Source of the DNA: Campylobacter concisus ATCC 51562
GTDB taxonomy: Bacteria; Campylobacterota; Campylobacteria; Campylobacterales; Campylobacteraceae
Reading direction: 5' to 3'
NCBI RefSeq assembly: GCF_000466745.1
Contig: NZ_ANNI01000001.1
Span: forward strand, 62,001 to 126,000
Length of the DNA: 64,000 bases
Under the pieces are notes generated by a model that searched no databases, was not told the DNA's origin, and was given only the letters and a program-made list of their open reading frames with translations. The position numbers were made by a program, and so were the translations under genes. Numbering within the stretch: the first letter of the stretch is position 1; each line of letters starts with the position of its first letter. Below, one piece after another: positions 15,931 to 25,361 of the stretch.

Positions 15931-18738
15931 ATGGCTAACGAAGCTGGAGTAGTTAAAAGTGTAACTGGGGGAAGCGCAAGAGCTCTTAACAATGCAACTG
16001 GAGAAGTAAGAAATCTTAGCGTTGGAGACATCGTCTATCAAAACGAAAAGATAATCACAGATAGTGCTGACTCTAAAGTAACAATAACTCAAACTGATGG
16101 TAAAGAAATAACTCTAATAGGTAAAGATACTATAACTCTAGATCAAGATACTGGTAATAACCAAACAGTAGCTGATATCTCAGCTCTACAACAAGCAATC
16201 TTAAATGGAACAGACTTAAATGCATTAGAAGAAACTGCTGCAGGTGGTCCACAAGCAGGTAATGCTGGCGGAGATGGTGTAAGCCTTGGTGCTGCTAGCT
16301 TTGCTGAGGGAGGGCATTACTCAAATATCAGTGAAAATTTCAGAAATTTAAATGGCTCTGGCAGAAATTTCGAATCACCTATAAGCTCGGTTGGCGGTTA
16401 TGCTGATGGAGCCGCTGGTACTGATGTGACAACACCTGTAGTGCCAGTAACTCCAGCCCCTACGGTCACTATGCTTGAATCCGAAGCTAAGGAGACCAAA
16501 GCAGCAGCAGGAGACGAGTATCTTATCTATAATATAAAGCTTGCGGAAGCTAAAACCACATTCAATCTGAATGTAGCAGCTACAAGCAATAACGCAGGCA
16601 ATGATTACAGCAGGAATCTTGAGTATTCATTTGATGGTGGTAACACTTGGCAACCTCTAGTCGACGGTAAAATTTCAGCTAATAGACCAGCTCCTATTCA
16701 AAACATTCAAGTTAGAATTAAAGTCATCGATGATGACGGACGCATTAATGGCAATCAAAATGAAGGTGTCAAAGCCGAGGATAGAGGCGCAGCGTTTGGA
16801 GCAGATGATTATGGCGTATATAAAAACGGCGTAACATTAAGCGTTACTGACGGCAATAGCGCGAGCGCATCTGCAACAGGCAATATCATCGATAATGACG
16901 ATATCCTCACGGCAAATAAATTTCTTGACGGCAAGCATATCAATACCGAAGACGGAGAGGATACGATAACTATAAACAATGGCGCTCGTAATTCTACTAT
17001 CGATGCGGGTACTAATAGCGACAAGATCATTATGAATAATGATACGACCATTGAGCAAACAAATATCATTGCTGGCGAAGGTGATGATCGTATTGATATG
17101 AATAATGGTGTTAAATTTGAAAATTCTACTATCGATGCTGGAGTGGGTGGTGATACTATAAATGTAAATGCAGGTGCAAAAGTTAGAAATTCTACTATTT
17201 ATACAAAAGAGGGCTCAGACACTACAAACATCAATGGCGGCACGGTAACAAGTAGCGAGATAAACCTTGGCAACAACACAGCTGATAAAAGAGACGTTGT
17301 AAATGTAAATTCTGGTAGCACACTTACAGACACAGTAATAAATGGCAAGAATGCGCTTGGCAATGATGAGATAAATTTAAAGGCGGGCTCTGTTTCGCAT
17401 AATATAGGAATCAATACTGGTGCTGGCAACGATACTATAAATATGAGCGGTAAACTCATGGTTGATAGGGATACTGATGATATTTTAATAAAAACGGGTG
17501 AGCGTAATGACACTATCAATATAGATGGTGGCGAAATTACAGGAAGTAGAACAAGACCTGCGCCTTATCAAAATGTACCTTATCAAGTTCAGATGGAAAC
17601 TGGCACGGGCGATGATACCGTAAATATCAAAAATCGTGCAAGCCTAAAAGATGTCAGCATAATAACTGGTACTAGCGGCATCCCAGTTGGTGGTAATGAT
17701 ACGGTAAATATTACTGATAATAGCAAGCTTGAGCATGTTAATATAAATCTACAAAGAGGTACAGACACTGTAAATGTAAAAAATGCGACGCTAATAGATG
17801 TTGCGATAGATTCAGAGGATGATTCCGTAGATGGTATTAACACAGTCAATGTAGATAATTCTAGTTTAGATCAAACAAAAATTTATACAGGTGATGACAA
17901 TGATATTATAAATATCAGAAATACCATAATAAATGACGATAAGCACGGTGCGTATGGAACTATTATAAAAGGCGAGGGTGGAAGTGATACTATAAACATT
18001 GAGTCATCAAAAATATTTGGGGAAAAAGCCTATATAGATGCTGATTCTTATGGCACTAGTAAGGCAGGTAATGATATTTTAAATATCAAAGATTCTACTA
18101 TTGATGGTATAAAACGTATCTATACAGGCGGTGGCAATGATGATATCCATATAACTAACTCTACAATATCTAATGTTGAAGATGCAGACGACTCATTTAG
18201 AAGTATAGGCGCAGGCGACGGTAATGATACTATGACGCTTGATGGTGGCACTAAGATTATTAATACAAACATAGGCATGGGTGCTGGCAATGATACTATA
18301 AATATAGAAAGCGGCACTATCCTTGATCGCACAATCATAAGTGGTGGAACTGACAATGATACATTCAAGTTGGGTAAAGGTATTGATCTTAGCAACAATG
18401 TTAAACTTGATGGCGGAGCCGGTAACGACGATACTCTACAAATAAGCGAAAATATCGACTTTTCTAAGGTATCAAATTTCGAGCACTTAAAACTCGGAGC
18501 AGATAATGAGAGTGTAGATCTAAAAAATTTAAGTATCGGAGATGTCTTGAATATCACTGGCAATAAAGATACTGTCTTAAAAATAGATGGCGACAGATCT
18601 GATCATTTAAGCCTCAAAGGGTTTAATAATACTCCTGTTTCAAACCATGACGGATACGATAGATATGAGGGTTTCGATAGTTACGGCAATACCATATCGA
18701 TCGATATCAAACAAGGTGTCGCCATCGATTTTTATTAG
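15931..18738 (+). CDS. Repeat-rich surface adhesin with N-terminal retention module (LapA/RTX type I secretion style)
   Basis: 935 residues. The N-terminal 80 residues (VVKSVTGGSARALNNATGEV, LSVGDIVYQNEKIITDSADS, TITQTDGKEITLIG) form the retention module of LapA-like adhesins, which plugs the outer-membrane TolC-type channel to hold the protein on the surface. A Calx-beta-like segment follows (about 180-330). Then come some 25 short beta-helix-type repeats built on NSTIDAG..DTININ, rich in Asp/Gly/Asn and likely Ca2+-binding. A C-terminal block (NITGNKDTVLKIDGDRSDHL) matches the end of the second adhesin at 60-62 kb. No type I transporter genes are in the window. It ends with a good terminator. 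Confidence 0.82.
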   Translation: MANEAGVVKSVTGGSARALNNATGEVRNLSVGDIVYQNEKIITDSADSKVTITQTDGKEITLIGKDTITLDQDTGNNQTVADISALQQAILNGTDLNALEETAAGGPQAGNAGGDGVSLGAASFAEGGHYSNISENFRNLNGSGRNFESPISSVGGYADGAAGTDVTTPVVPVTPAPTVTMLESEAKETKAAAGDEYLIYNIKLAEAKTTFNLNVAATSNNAGNDYSRNLEYSFDGGNTWQPLVDGKISANRPAPIQNIQVRIKVIDDDGRINGNQNEGVKAEDRGAAFGADDYGVYKNGVTLSVTDGNSASASATGNIIDNDDILTANKFLDGKHINTEDGEDTITINNGARNSTIDAGTNSDKIIMNNDTTIEQTNIIAGEGDDRIDMNNGVKFENSTIDAGVGGDTINVNAGAKVRNSTIYTKEGSDTTNINGGTVTSSEINLGNNTADKRDVVNVNSGSTLTDTVINGKNALGNDEINLKAGSVSHNIGINTGAGNDTINMSGKLMVDRDTDDILIKTGERNDTINIDGGEITGSRTRPAPYQNVPYQVQMETGTGDDTVNIKNRASLKDVSIITGTSGIPVGGNDTVNITDNSKLEHVNINLQRGTDTVNVKNATLIDVAIDSEDDSVDGINTVNVDNSSLDQTKIYTGDDNDIINIRNTIINDDKHGAYGTIIKGEGGSDTINIESSKIFGEKAYIDADSYGTSKAGNDILNIKDSTIDGIKRIYTGGGNDDIHITNSTISNVEDADDSFRSIGAGDGNDTMTLDGGTKIINTNIGMGAGNDTINIESGTILDRTIISGGTDNDTFKLGKGIDLSNNVKLDGGAGNDDTLQISENIDFSKVSNFEHLKLGADNESVDLKNLSIGDVLNITGNKDTVLKIDGDRSDHLSLKGFNNTPVSNHDGYDRYEGFDSYGNTISIDIKQGVAIDFY

Positions 18739-18764
18739 AATAAGCCTATCATTAAAACTTTTTC

Positions 18765-18798
18765 AAGCACGATTTGCCATAAAGCAGTCGTGCTTTTT
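18765..18798 (+). terminator. Rho-independent terminator of the adhesin gene
   Basis: Perfect 8-bp stem AAGCACGA / TCGTGCTT followed by a T run. It is convergent with the 3' end of the next minus-strand gene. Confidence 0.8.
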
Positions 18799-18802
18799 TA
18801 GT

Positions 18803-19552
18803 TTATAGGCCGTTTCGGTTATAATTAAAAGAGATATCAGGGTTAAAACTAAACTCATCACCTGCTTCGCTCATAGTAAAATCAACCTCTTTTACTATGA
18901 GCCTAACGCCTGCACTTGAAAGCTCTTTACTAAGAGTTTTAGCACTATTTAGCTCATCAGTGCTAGAGTAGATGTTTGAGATAGTAGAGTTTGATAGATC
19001 TTTTAGCAAATGTCCTTTGGCATCATAGTGAGTGCCTTTTGTGCTGTAGCCTTTTGGTAGTTTGCCTATATCTGCAAGGGTGTAGCTCTTTTTATCATCA
19101 CCTAAAGCAGACGTCATTTGATCAAATAGTCTGTAGTAGTGCTTTATGGTGTCAGCCATATCGATGTTATCAAAGATCTTTATCTGCTCGTCTTTGCTCC
19201 TGATGCGGTTTAGCACATGGTTGCGCTCGGCAAATCTACTAAGCTCATCAAGCGTGCTTTTGTGAATTTTAAAATCTTGTGGCAAGCCTGCAGCTTTGTT
19301 AAAGTCAGCTCCCATAAAGCCTGCCTTATCTACTGTGTAGCCGTAAGCTTGAAGATCACTAAAATTTAGAGAGATGAGGCTGTTTTGTGATGAAGAGACA
19401 TAGTTAAATTTAGCAAGCTCTTGGCTTGGCTTACTGCTCTCATCTTTAGTCTTTTGGTTAAAAACATCACTAAAATTTGCAGATCTATTTTGCTTGTGTT
19501 GTTGATGAGTATATGAATTTACATTGGTACCTAAGATGCTAATATCATTCAT
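18803..19552 (-). CDS. Cj0814-like flagellum-dependent secreted protein (tentative)
   Basis: The start at ATG 19552 (MNDISILGTNVNSYTH) follows AGGAGGT. A more distal in-frame ATG at 19600 lacks an SD. The 249-residue soluble protein has no signal peptide. The central NFSDLQAYGYTVDKAGFMGA and IDMADTIKHYYRLFDQM segments recall the Campylobacter family named after Cj0814, whose members leave the cell through the flagellar export apparatus. The family call is from memory of the pattern, so moderate. It is convergent with the adhesin gene. Confidence 0.5.
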   Translation of the reverse strand: MNDISILGTNVNSYTHQQHKQNRSANFSDVFNQKTKDESSKPSQELAKFNYVSSSQNSLISLNFSDLQAYGYTVDKAGFMGADFNKAAGLPQDFKIHKSTLDELSRFAERNHVLNRIRSKDEQIKIFDNIDMADTIKHYYRLFDQMTSALGDDKKSYTLADIGKLPKGYSTKGTHYDAKGHLLKDLSNSTISNIYSSTDELNSAKTLSKELSSAGVRLIVKEVDFTMSEAGDEFSFNPDISFNYNRNGL

Positions 19553-19600
19553 AGCTTGACCTCCTAGTTTCTTGTATGATACCAAGTAAACACATTCCAA

Positions 19601-20324
19601 CCAACAAGAATAAAACCAAACAGAATGGATCGTATCTATGAGTTATGTTTAACTCTAGTGATTTATATTCTACCTATAGGTATTATTGGATATTGCATAA
19701 AATTCTTGTTTACTATTTGTTTGTATAAAAACTAATTTTAAAATATAAATTTCACTTAAGTAAAAATAAATTCATTTTTCATATCATGCTCAGTTGCCAA
19801 CAAACATTATCTAAAAATATCTTTCAAATATAAGTTTTAGCTCTATAGTGCTAAAACTTATTTAGCACTATCAAAAATTGATAGTGCTATAAGGTCTTGG
19901 CCAGACGGGCTAAAAGTCTAATAGTTATTATAAAAATAAGCTTAATTATGTTAAAAAAAGCAGCTTGTTTTTTATGGCAATTACTGATAAAAATATTAAA
20001 TAAAAATATTGTTTAACTTATATTTAATATTTTATGACGGTTTCTTGGATTAGGTATTAGTAGTAAAGTTAATAATGTATATCAACTTTGTAAAAATATT
20101 GAGAGAAAATTTTCACTGTCTTAAATCAATACTTTAAATTTAAACAATGCATATAGTAAAGTAGAAGAAATTTTTAGATCGTCTGTTTTTACATTAAGCT
20201 CGTGGTGTGTCTAGTTATAAAGTTCGATCTTATAACATTGATATAACGACTATACGCCAGCTTAATATAATGCCTAGAGTGATTTGCTAATAAGCAGCAA
20301 TAGAGCTTTATGAGAGAGTCGCTA
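19601..20324. other. Gene-free, AT-rich spacer; left border zone of the genomic island, with two hairpins
   Basis: About 720 bp without a credible reading frame. At 19833-19860 there is AAGTTTTAG/CTAAAACTT, and at 19863-19889 a perfect 10-bp stem TAGCACTATC/GATAGTGCTA with a 7-nt loop. These two hairpins share the TAGTGCTA core and could form alternative structures. The island's left attachment point should lie here or just after, but I cannot define it. No tRNA gene is visible. Confidence 0.5.
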
Positions 20325-21902
20325 TCACATTTCTAAGCTAGAGTCCTTTTTGCCAAATATCTCATTTTTTATCTCAGGTAGATAACTATCTATAAAGTCC
20401 CTGATATTTGGGATAGTGTTTACCACACTTTTAAAGAAGGTTACCACTTTTTCCTTGAAGACCTTAAGAGTTGTATTTTCATCTTTTAGTCTTTTATTTT
20501 CATCTGCTAGACTTTGATTTTCATTTTTTAACGCTTCATTAGCTTCCATTGCTTGCCCCAGCTCCTCTACCTCTTTTTGTTGTTTGGTAACTAGTTCTTT
20601 ATATGTTTTAACTTCTTTTTCTAGCTCTTTATTTTCTTCTTCCACTTCTATTTTCTTGGCTTCAACACCCTTTAGTCTTGTCAGCTCTTCTTTGTCTGCC
20701 TTGGCTTGGTTTATAATTTCTTTGCTATTAAGTATCTGGCTTTTATAATTATTTATAGATACATCTTTTTGTTTCAAAGTTTCTTTTAGTACATTAATCT
20801 CTTCTTTTTGAGTCAACACTATGTCTTTATCCTCAAAAGTCTTATTTAGCTCTTTTAGTTCTAAAATCTCATTATGTAGGAGTTCATTTTCTGACTCTAA
20901 CTCATTTTTTCTAGCCAATATTTCACTCTTATCAGCTAGTTGCTTTTCCAATTCATCTATCTTATTTTGAAGATCAGTGTCTTTAATTATGGTTATGTTT
21001 TGTTTTGTTAAATCATAAATATCTTTACTGATAGTTTTTACGAATTCTTCCATGCCATCTTTGGATATCTCATAGCGTATCTTACCTGTGAATGATTTTT
21101 TTTCATCAAAAGCTTCATCAATACATTCTTCAAAATTCAAAGTAATATCATTTTTAAGTGCTTGTTCGCTTTTATAAGATAGCTCAGTTTTATGCATTTG
21201 TTTTAGAGTTTTATGAATAGCCTTACTTCCTACCACGCCTCTTACAGCTATACCACTAAATGCATCTGCACTCATATCTTGCATATCTCTGCCGTATATA
21301 GCCATATTTTTTCTGTCTCTTCTTATGCAAGCATGCTTAGTAAAATCATAGTTTGAAAAAATGATTTGCCAGTGTTTGGTTTTTTCATCATTATGCTCAG
21401 TAGCAGCCACACATTCTACGCCGTATTTTTTACAATATTTATTAATAAAGTCCATGGCCTTAGCAAGAATGTTTAGCCCATTTATAAACTTGGTCTCTTC
21501 TTCATTGAGTCCTTCATTTTCTTCTTTGGGTCTTTGTGTTCCAAATGTTAAAAGTATCTCCGTAAAAGGGGTCATCTTTTTTTGCCAAACACGCTTTCTT
21601 GATTTGCCGTTTTTGTCAGTTATAGTTTGGCTTTCATAGTCTTTTTTGAATTGCAACAACATCTCTTTTATCTTGTTTTCAATATCCTCGTGAGACATAC
21701 TACGAGATGGCTCTTTTTCTATAAGAACACCATGGCTATTTTGTACAAAATACCTATTGGCTCTTGCATCCCTTCTTAAATACTTTATCTTTTTTGTTTG
21801 CTTGGGCTCCCGCATGTTGTGGCACATTCTATCTATGGCTTTTTCATAGGTGATATTATCAGTTAGCGTATTTATAACTATTTCATAACCATTTATCTTC
21901 AT
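20325..21902 (-). CDS. MobV/Pre-type relaxase (plasmid recombination/mobilization protein) with coiled-coil tail
   Basis: ATG 21902 (MKINGYEIVINTLTDN) follows AAGGATAT and is preferred over an upstream in-frame ATG at 21953. The roughly 525-residue protein has an N-terminal relaxase-like half containing the histidine/acidic motif EHNDEKTKHWQIIF (about residues 170-185), equivalent to the HxDExxPHxH region of MobV relaxases. A preceding MTPFTEILLTFG block is also typical. Residues from about 300 onwards form a long heptad coiled coil, as in Mob/Pre proteins. It would nick oriT and lead DNA transfer with a helper conjugation system. It is the left-most gene of the island. Confidence 0.72.
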   Translation of the reverse strand: MKINGYEIVINTLTDNITYEKAIDRMCHNMREPKQTKKIKYLRRDARANRYFVQNSHGVLIEKEPSRSMSHEDIENKIKEMLLQFKKDYESQTITDKNGKSRKRVWQKKMTPFTEILLTFGTQRPKEENEGLNEEETKFINGLNILAKAMDFINKYCKKYGVECVAATEHNDEKTKHWQIIFSNYDFTKHACIRRDRKNMAIYGRDMQDMSADAFSGIAVRGVVGSKAIHKTLKQMHKTELSYKSEQALKNDITLNFEECIDEAFDEKKSFTGKIRYEISKDGMEEFVKTISKDIYDLTKQNITIIKDTDLQNKIDELEKQLADKSEILARKNELESENELLHNEILELKELNKTFEDKDIVLTQKEEINVLKETLKQKDVSINNYKSQILNSKEIINQAKADKEELTRLKGVEAKKIEVEEENKELEKEVKTYKELVTKQQKEVEELGQAMEANEALKNENQSLADENKRLKDENTTLKVFKEKVVTFFKSVVNTIPNIRDFIDSYLPEIKNEIFGKKDSSLEM

Positions 21903-21954
21903 CTTAATATCCTTATTTAGATAAATTTTTAAGATTATTTTATAAAATTTCACA

Positions 21955-22205
21955 GCCTAAAACAAGGAATTTGGTAGGCTTCAGCCCCCTAAAATGCGTA
22001 TTTTTTAAAAATACTATGAAATATATAATATAATTTTTGTAGCTTTTAAATTTTCTCTTAGAAATTTAGTCTAGTATGAAATTAAGAAAATAAAATAATA
22101 AAAATGTAGGGGGTTATGCTCATCATAAAAGAGTACTTTAGATAGGACAAGCTAATAACATAAAATTAGTTATTAGCAAATCACAGATAACTAAAGTCTA
22201 GCTTT
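21955..22205. other. Intergenic region between relaxase and relE; candidate oriT zone
   Basis: MobV-type oriT sites usually lie just upstream of the mob gene. Here GCCCCCTAAAATGC (from 21984) and TAGGGGGTTATGC (from 22107) form an imperfect separated inverted pair. GTATTTTTTAAAAATAC at about 21998-22014 is near-palindromic. The right end has overlapping hairpins (22152-22176 and 22166-22194) that probably terminate relBE. No nick site recognised. Confidence 0.25.
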
Positions 22206-22209
22206 ATGC

Positions 22210-22497
22210 TTAGTTAAATTTATCCTTTAGCATCTCGTATACTTCGTTATTCTCTCTTTTGCCGACAACTAGCACCAATACTACGATCTCGTCATCTTTT
22301 ACTTGATATGCCAAGCGATAGCCGACATCTCTTAGCTTGATCTTATAGACATCTTCATAGCCTCGTAGCTTGTCCTTAGCAACCTTTGGATTTTCTAGAC
22401 GCTCACTTAGCTTCTTTTTAAACTGCACTTTTATGCTATTGTCAAGCTTTTGCCACTCTTTTAAGGCACTTGGCAAGAACTCTAACTCATAGCTCAT
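22210..22497 (-). CDS. relE: RelE-type mRNA interferase toxin
   Basis: 95-residue RelE/ParE-fold toxin, standard length. It follows E. coli RelE closely in pattern: YELEFLPSALKEWQKLD at the start, LSERLENPKVAKDKLRG, then YKIKLRDVGYRLAYQV with the catalytic-site Arg and Lys positions, and VGKRENNEVYE at the C-terminus. It cleaves mRNA in the ribosomal A site. It overlaps the antitoxin gene by 11 bp, typical of coupled toxin-antitoxin translation. In the island it would act as an addiction module. Confidence 0.9.
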   Translation of the reverse strand: MSYELEFLPSALKEWQKLDNSIKVQFKKKLSERLENPKVAKDKLRGYEDVYKIKLRDVGYRLAYQVKDDEIVVLVLVVGKRENNEVYEMLKDKFN

Positions 22498-22738
22498 CTA
22501 GACTTACTTTTACCGGTTTTTCACCACTTGCTAGAGCAACATCTACTGCTTTACTTAGATGATACTCTTCTATTATCTCTGCCATTTTTTCATAGACATC
22601 ACTAGGTACTAGATAGGCGCTAGGGACATTGTGATTTAGTATAGCTACGACATTATCTCCGGCTTGTTTTAAAATTTGAGCTGGAGACTTTTTTAGCTCG
22701 CTTATGCTAGCTGTAAAATTTGCTTGTATGGTTTGCAT
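22487..22738 (-). CDS. relB: RelB/Phd-YefM-type antitoxin
   Basis: 83 residues. The N-terminal half (IQANFTASISELKKSPAQIL, NVVAILNHNVPSAYLVP) is the Phd/YefM DNA-binding fold, and the C-terminal half is the flexible toxin-binding helix. It neutralises the adjacent RelE and should autoregulate the promoter just upstream. The first codons and the promoter lie inside the 164-bp repeat at 22726-22889, a copy of which stands before the methyltransferase gene 8.7 kb away. Confidence 0.88.
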   Translation of the reverse strand: MQTIQANFTASISELKKSPAQILKQAGDNVVAILNHNVPSAYLVPSDVYEKMAEIIEEYHLSKAVDVALASGEKPVKVSLDEL

Positions 22739-22889
22739 TTTTATCCTTTATTTAATACCTAAAATAATACTAAATAAGATATAAGAATAGTCTTAAAACT
22801 CATGCTTTGAAATTTGCCCCTACTCATTTTCATACGACACTATCTCTACTTTAGCTTTGAGTGTATTAGTGTTAATAGGCTTGGCATAA
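22726..22889. repeat. Left copy of 164-bp direct repeat (relB start and promoter + integrase 3' end)
   Basis: Aligns without gaps to 31456-31619 with about 16 mismatches counted by eye (about 90% identity). The offset is exactly 8730 bp. It contains the first codons of relB, its promoter and leader, and the last 22 codons plus stop of the integrase. The identity ends sharply at GGCATAA on the right side and at GTATR on the left. Confidence 0.9.
22820..22888 (-). pseudogene. Integrase C-terminal remnant (22 codons)
   Basis: Reads YAKPINTNTLKAKVEIVSYE-NE-stop, matching the C-terminus of the integrase at 31550 (YAKPINANTLKSKVEMVSYD-NE). There is no upstream continuation. It marks where a second int-relB junction once stood. 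Confidence 0.85.
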
Positions 22890-23324
22890 TCAAAATAAGA
22901 TAAACATTATTTTGATTTTTTACCATAAGATATAAATGGTTTCATTATAATCACAATAAATTTATTACACCAATAAAATTATTGGGTATATACAGATTAA
23001 CACTACCGGAATAGCTATTAGTATAATTTAATATACAAATAAAGACTTTCAAAATCTAAGACAATATTTTCTAGGGTTATAAGCCTTCGGCACATTCTAA
23101 CGCAAGATCCTAAATTTAACATACCATGAACTTGATATCTTGAAGCACGACACTTAAAAAGGAATACCGAAAATTCTCTTCTATTTAATTTTATACATTT
23201 TTAATATTCAGTTAAGATTAATTTTTATCTACAATCAAAGAAGTATAGTTTCCAAAATAGTTTTAACGCTATACATACAATTATTGGAGTACATTCTTAT
23301 TGACTGGTATACAATAAATAGCCA
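22890..23324. other. Gene-free AT-rich spacer downstream of the defence operon
   Basis: No convincing reading frame. It contains a perfect 16-bp palindrome CCAATAAAATTATTGG at 22970-22985. The sequence is more AT-rich than the flanking genes and does not resemble either repeat. It is the left end of the inserted cassette. Confidence 0.5.
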
Positions 23325-25352
23325 TTATATCAAAAAACCTTCTTTTATAGCATTCTCATAAAGATCATATAAAATAATAGCTTGCTTTATAGAAGGAAGT
23401 CCTATACTTCCATTTACCACTTTTGCCAATATATCCATTTGCTTCATAGATATTTGGAGTCTTATTTCATCTTTTTCATAATATTTTAAAATCTTGTCCC
23501 AATCTTTAAATTTAACGACAAACGATTGAACTTCTATATTGTCATCAAGTTTCTTGTCTTTTCTTGCTTCTTTTTTTATATACTTTTCTTCTTCTGCACT
23601 ACTTAATATCTCATCATCAAATTCTAAACTCAATTCCATATCTTTTATACTATCCCAGCATAACTTCTTTTTACACCATTGGCCTATATTTGCATTGCCT
23701 TCCGGCGGGTTAGTTATGTTAGTATATATTTTGCTAGCAACTATAGAGATTATATTCTCTAAATTATTAGATATTTTTTGTTCATCCCATATTTTAGAAA
23801 AATTTAAAAATAATCTATTTTTTTCTAAATAATACGATAAGTACGATAGGGTATAGGCTACGCATTGTGCCCTATAACCACCATTGTACCAAGTGGCGTA
23901 AGAAACAAGTTTTTCAACTTGTTTAAACATTATAATTCTAGATACTGCTTCTTTAAAATAGTTGCTCGTTATACAAAGCTCATCTTTTTCTAACATTTGA
24001 GTAATATGTTTTGCAAAAGCCATAAAGCTATATTGTGCGCCTTTTGATACAATATCCGGCGATTGTAGCCAAGCGATTTCGCTTTTAGCTAAAAATGTTT
24101 TATCTATAAGTTGTGACTTGGGGTTTTCTATTTGAAATTTCTTTTTATCTGTGCCACTTAAATATGCTTGTTCATTTAAGTATTCGCCCCTTACCCTCTC
24201 ATAAAACCAATGAGTTCTTACTTGTATTCCATCAACAGCTGGTGCCAAATTTCTTCTTGAGCATTCTTTGAAATCTTTATGGAAAGGACTATTTGAAAAA
24301 AAATCTGATTGATTTATCTTGTTTTGGGTATTTGCGTATTCGCTAACTTTTGAGACAAATTCATCTTGTTTTTCGGCGTCAGCAACTACAGATAGTTTCA
24401 TCTGAACATAAATTTTTGATACGTCTAGCTTTGAATTTTTACTTGAAGCATATATGGCCGATACGGTCTGGCCTCCATTGACAATCTGAAAATTTGATAT
24501 TTTTATAATTTTGCCATCTTGCAAAATAACATCATTAGCTGTTGCAGTTATGCCATTATTGTATGCGAAAAACATCTCTGGCTTATATTCTATAGTGTTT
24601 CGCAACCCCTTATTGACGTTGCCTCTAAATTGCAAAAAAGTTCTGACGTTTTGTTCTAAAAGTCTAGAGCCAAATGTATCATAAATTTCAACTATTGTCC
24701 TGCCATCTATTACGCTTAAATAAGATCTGTAGTCTTTCGCCGGCGTGTCTACTACAAGCGCCGGTAAATCAACCTCAACGTCAAAGTTGTTTTTTGAGTT
24801 ATTTATAGTATAAATTTTATATAAAAACTCAATATCTATGATGCGATATTCCGCATCAATGCCAGATAATACTTTATTTGGGATACTTGCTAAATTTTTA
24901 GTAATTTTTCCGTCTGTTATAATAATAAGGCGGATTTTTTTAATTTCATTTTTAATTAAATACGAATATATATTATAGGCCATTGAGTAATGCTCAAAAC
25001 CCTCCTCCATAATATCATAAAGTTTTTGGAAACTCCTTAAAAGGAAATTTTCCAGCTTTTTAAATTTTGATTCTATCTGCGCTTTTATGAGAGTTTGTAT
25101 ATCATCACTTTGAAAAAAACAATGCACTAGAAGGCTAAGCTTACCACGCTCTACATCAAAGTCATATCCACTTACTTCCATATCTCTTTTATTGTATTCA
25201 GCAATCATGTAGTCTTGCGATAGTTCTCCTTCGTCAACAAGAGAGTCACAGACCGACTCAAAAAATGCTTCTTGTTTGCTTATACCTCGGCTTTGGGCTT
25301 GACTCACGATATCCTGCATAAAATCTTGATGAAAGTCATCTAAACTAACCAT
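23325..25352 (-). CDS. AIPR-family protein (abortive infection/phage resistance)
   Basis: 675-residue protein with the AIPR core: MFFAYNNGITATANDVIL followed by SNFQIVNGGQTVSAIYAS (about residues 240-300), then KFQIENPKSQLIDKTFLAK and a long helical C-terminus. AIPR proteins were named from lactococcal abortive-infection genes and often accompany restriction-type ATPases. It is the last gene of the five-gene minus-strand operon, 9 bp after the PD-(D/E)XK gene. A catalytic role is not proven. It may be the effector or a DNA-binding component. Confidence 0.85.
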   Translation of the reverse strand: MVSLDDFHQDFMQDIVSQAQSRGISKQEAFFESVCDSLVDEGELSQDYMIAEYNKRDMEVSGYDFDVERGKLSLLVHCFFQSDDIQTLIKAQIESKFKKLENFLLRSFQKLYDIMEEGFEHYSMAYNIYSYLIKNEIKKIRLIIITDGKITKNLASIPNKVLSGIDAEYRIIDIEFLYKIYTINNSKNNFDVEVDLPALVVDTPAKDYRSYLSVIDGRTIVEIYDTFGSRLLEQNVRTFLQFRGNVNKGLRNTIEYKPEMFFAYNNGITATANDVILQDGKIIKISNFQIVNGGQTVSAIYASSKNSKLDVSKIYVQMKLSVVADAEKQDEFVSKVSEYANTQNKINQSDFFSNSPFHKDFKECSRRNLAPAVDGIQVRTHWFYERVRGEYLNEQAYLSGTDKKKFQIENPKSQLIDKTFLAKSEIAWLQSPDIVSKGAQYSFMAFAKHITQMLEKDELCITSNYFKEAVSRIIMFKQVEKLVSYATWYNGGYRAQCVAYTLSYLSYYLEKNRLFLNFSKIWDEQKISNNLENIISIVASKIYTNITNPPEGNANIGQWCKKKLCWDSIKDMELSLEFDDEILSSAEEEKYIKKEARKDKKLDDNIEVQSFVVKFKDWDKILKYYEKDEIRLQISMKQMDILAKVVNGSIGLPSIKQAIILYDLYENAIKEGFLI

Positions 25353-25361
25353 TTTTTGCCT

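Noticed and set aside
15931-18738. Several open frames on the minus strand and one long out-of-phase frame across the repeat adhesin
   Set aside because: They mirror the repetitive Asp/Asn/Thr codons. They lack SDs and code for Ser/Val/Ile-rich low-complexity products. The plus-strand gene explains the DNA.
20325-21902. Reading the minus-strand coiled-coil protein as an SMC/Rad50-like or phage-defence ATPase
   Set aside because: No Walker motifs. The N-terminal His/Asp/Glu motif and basic region fit a MobV/Pre relaxase better.
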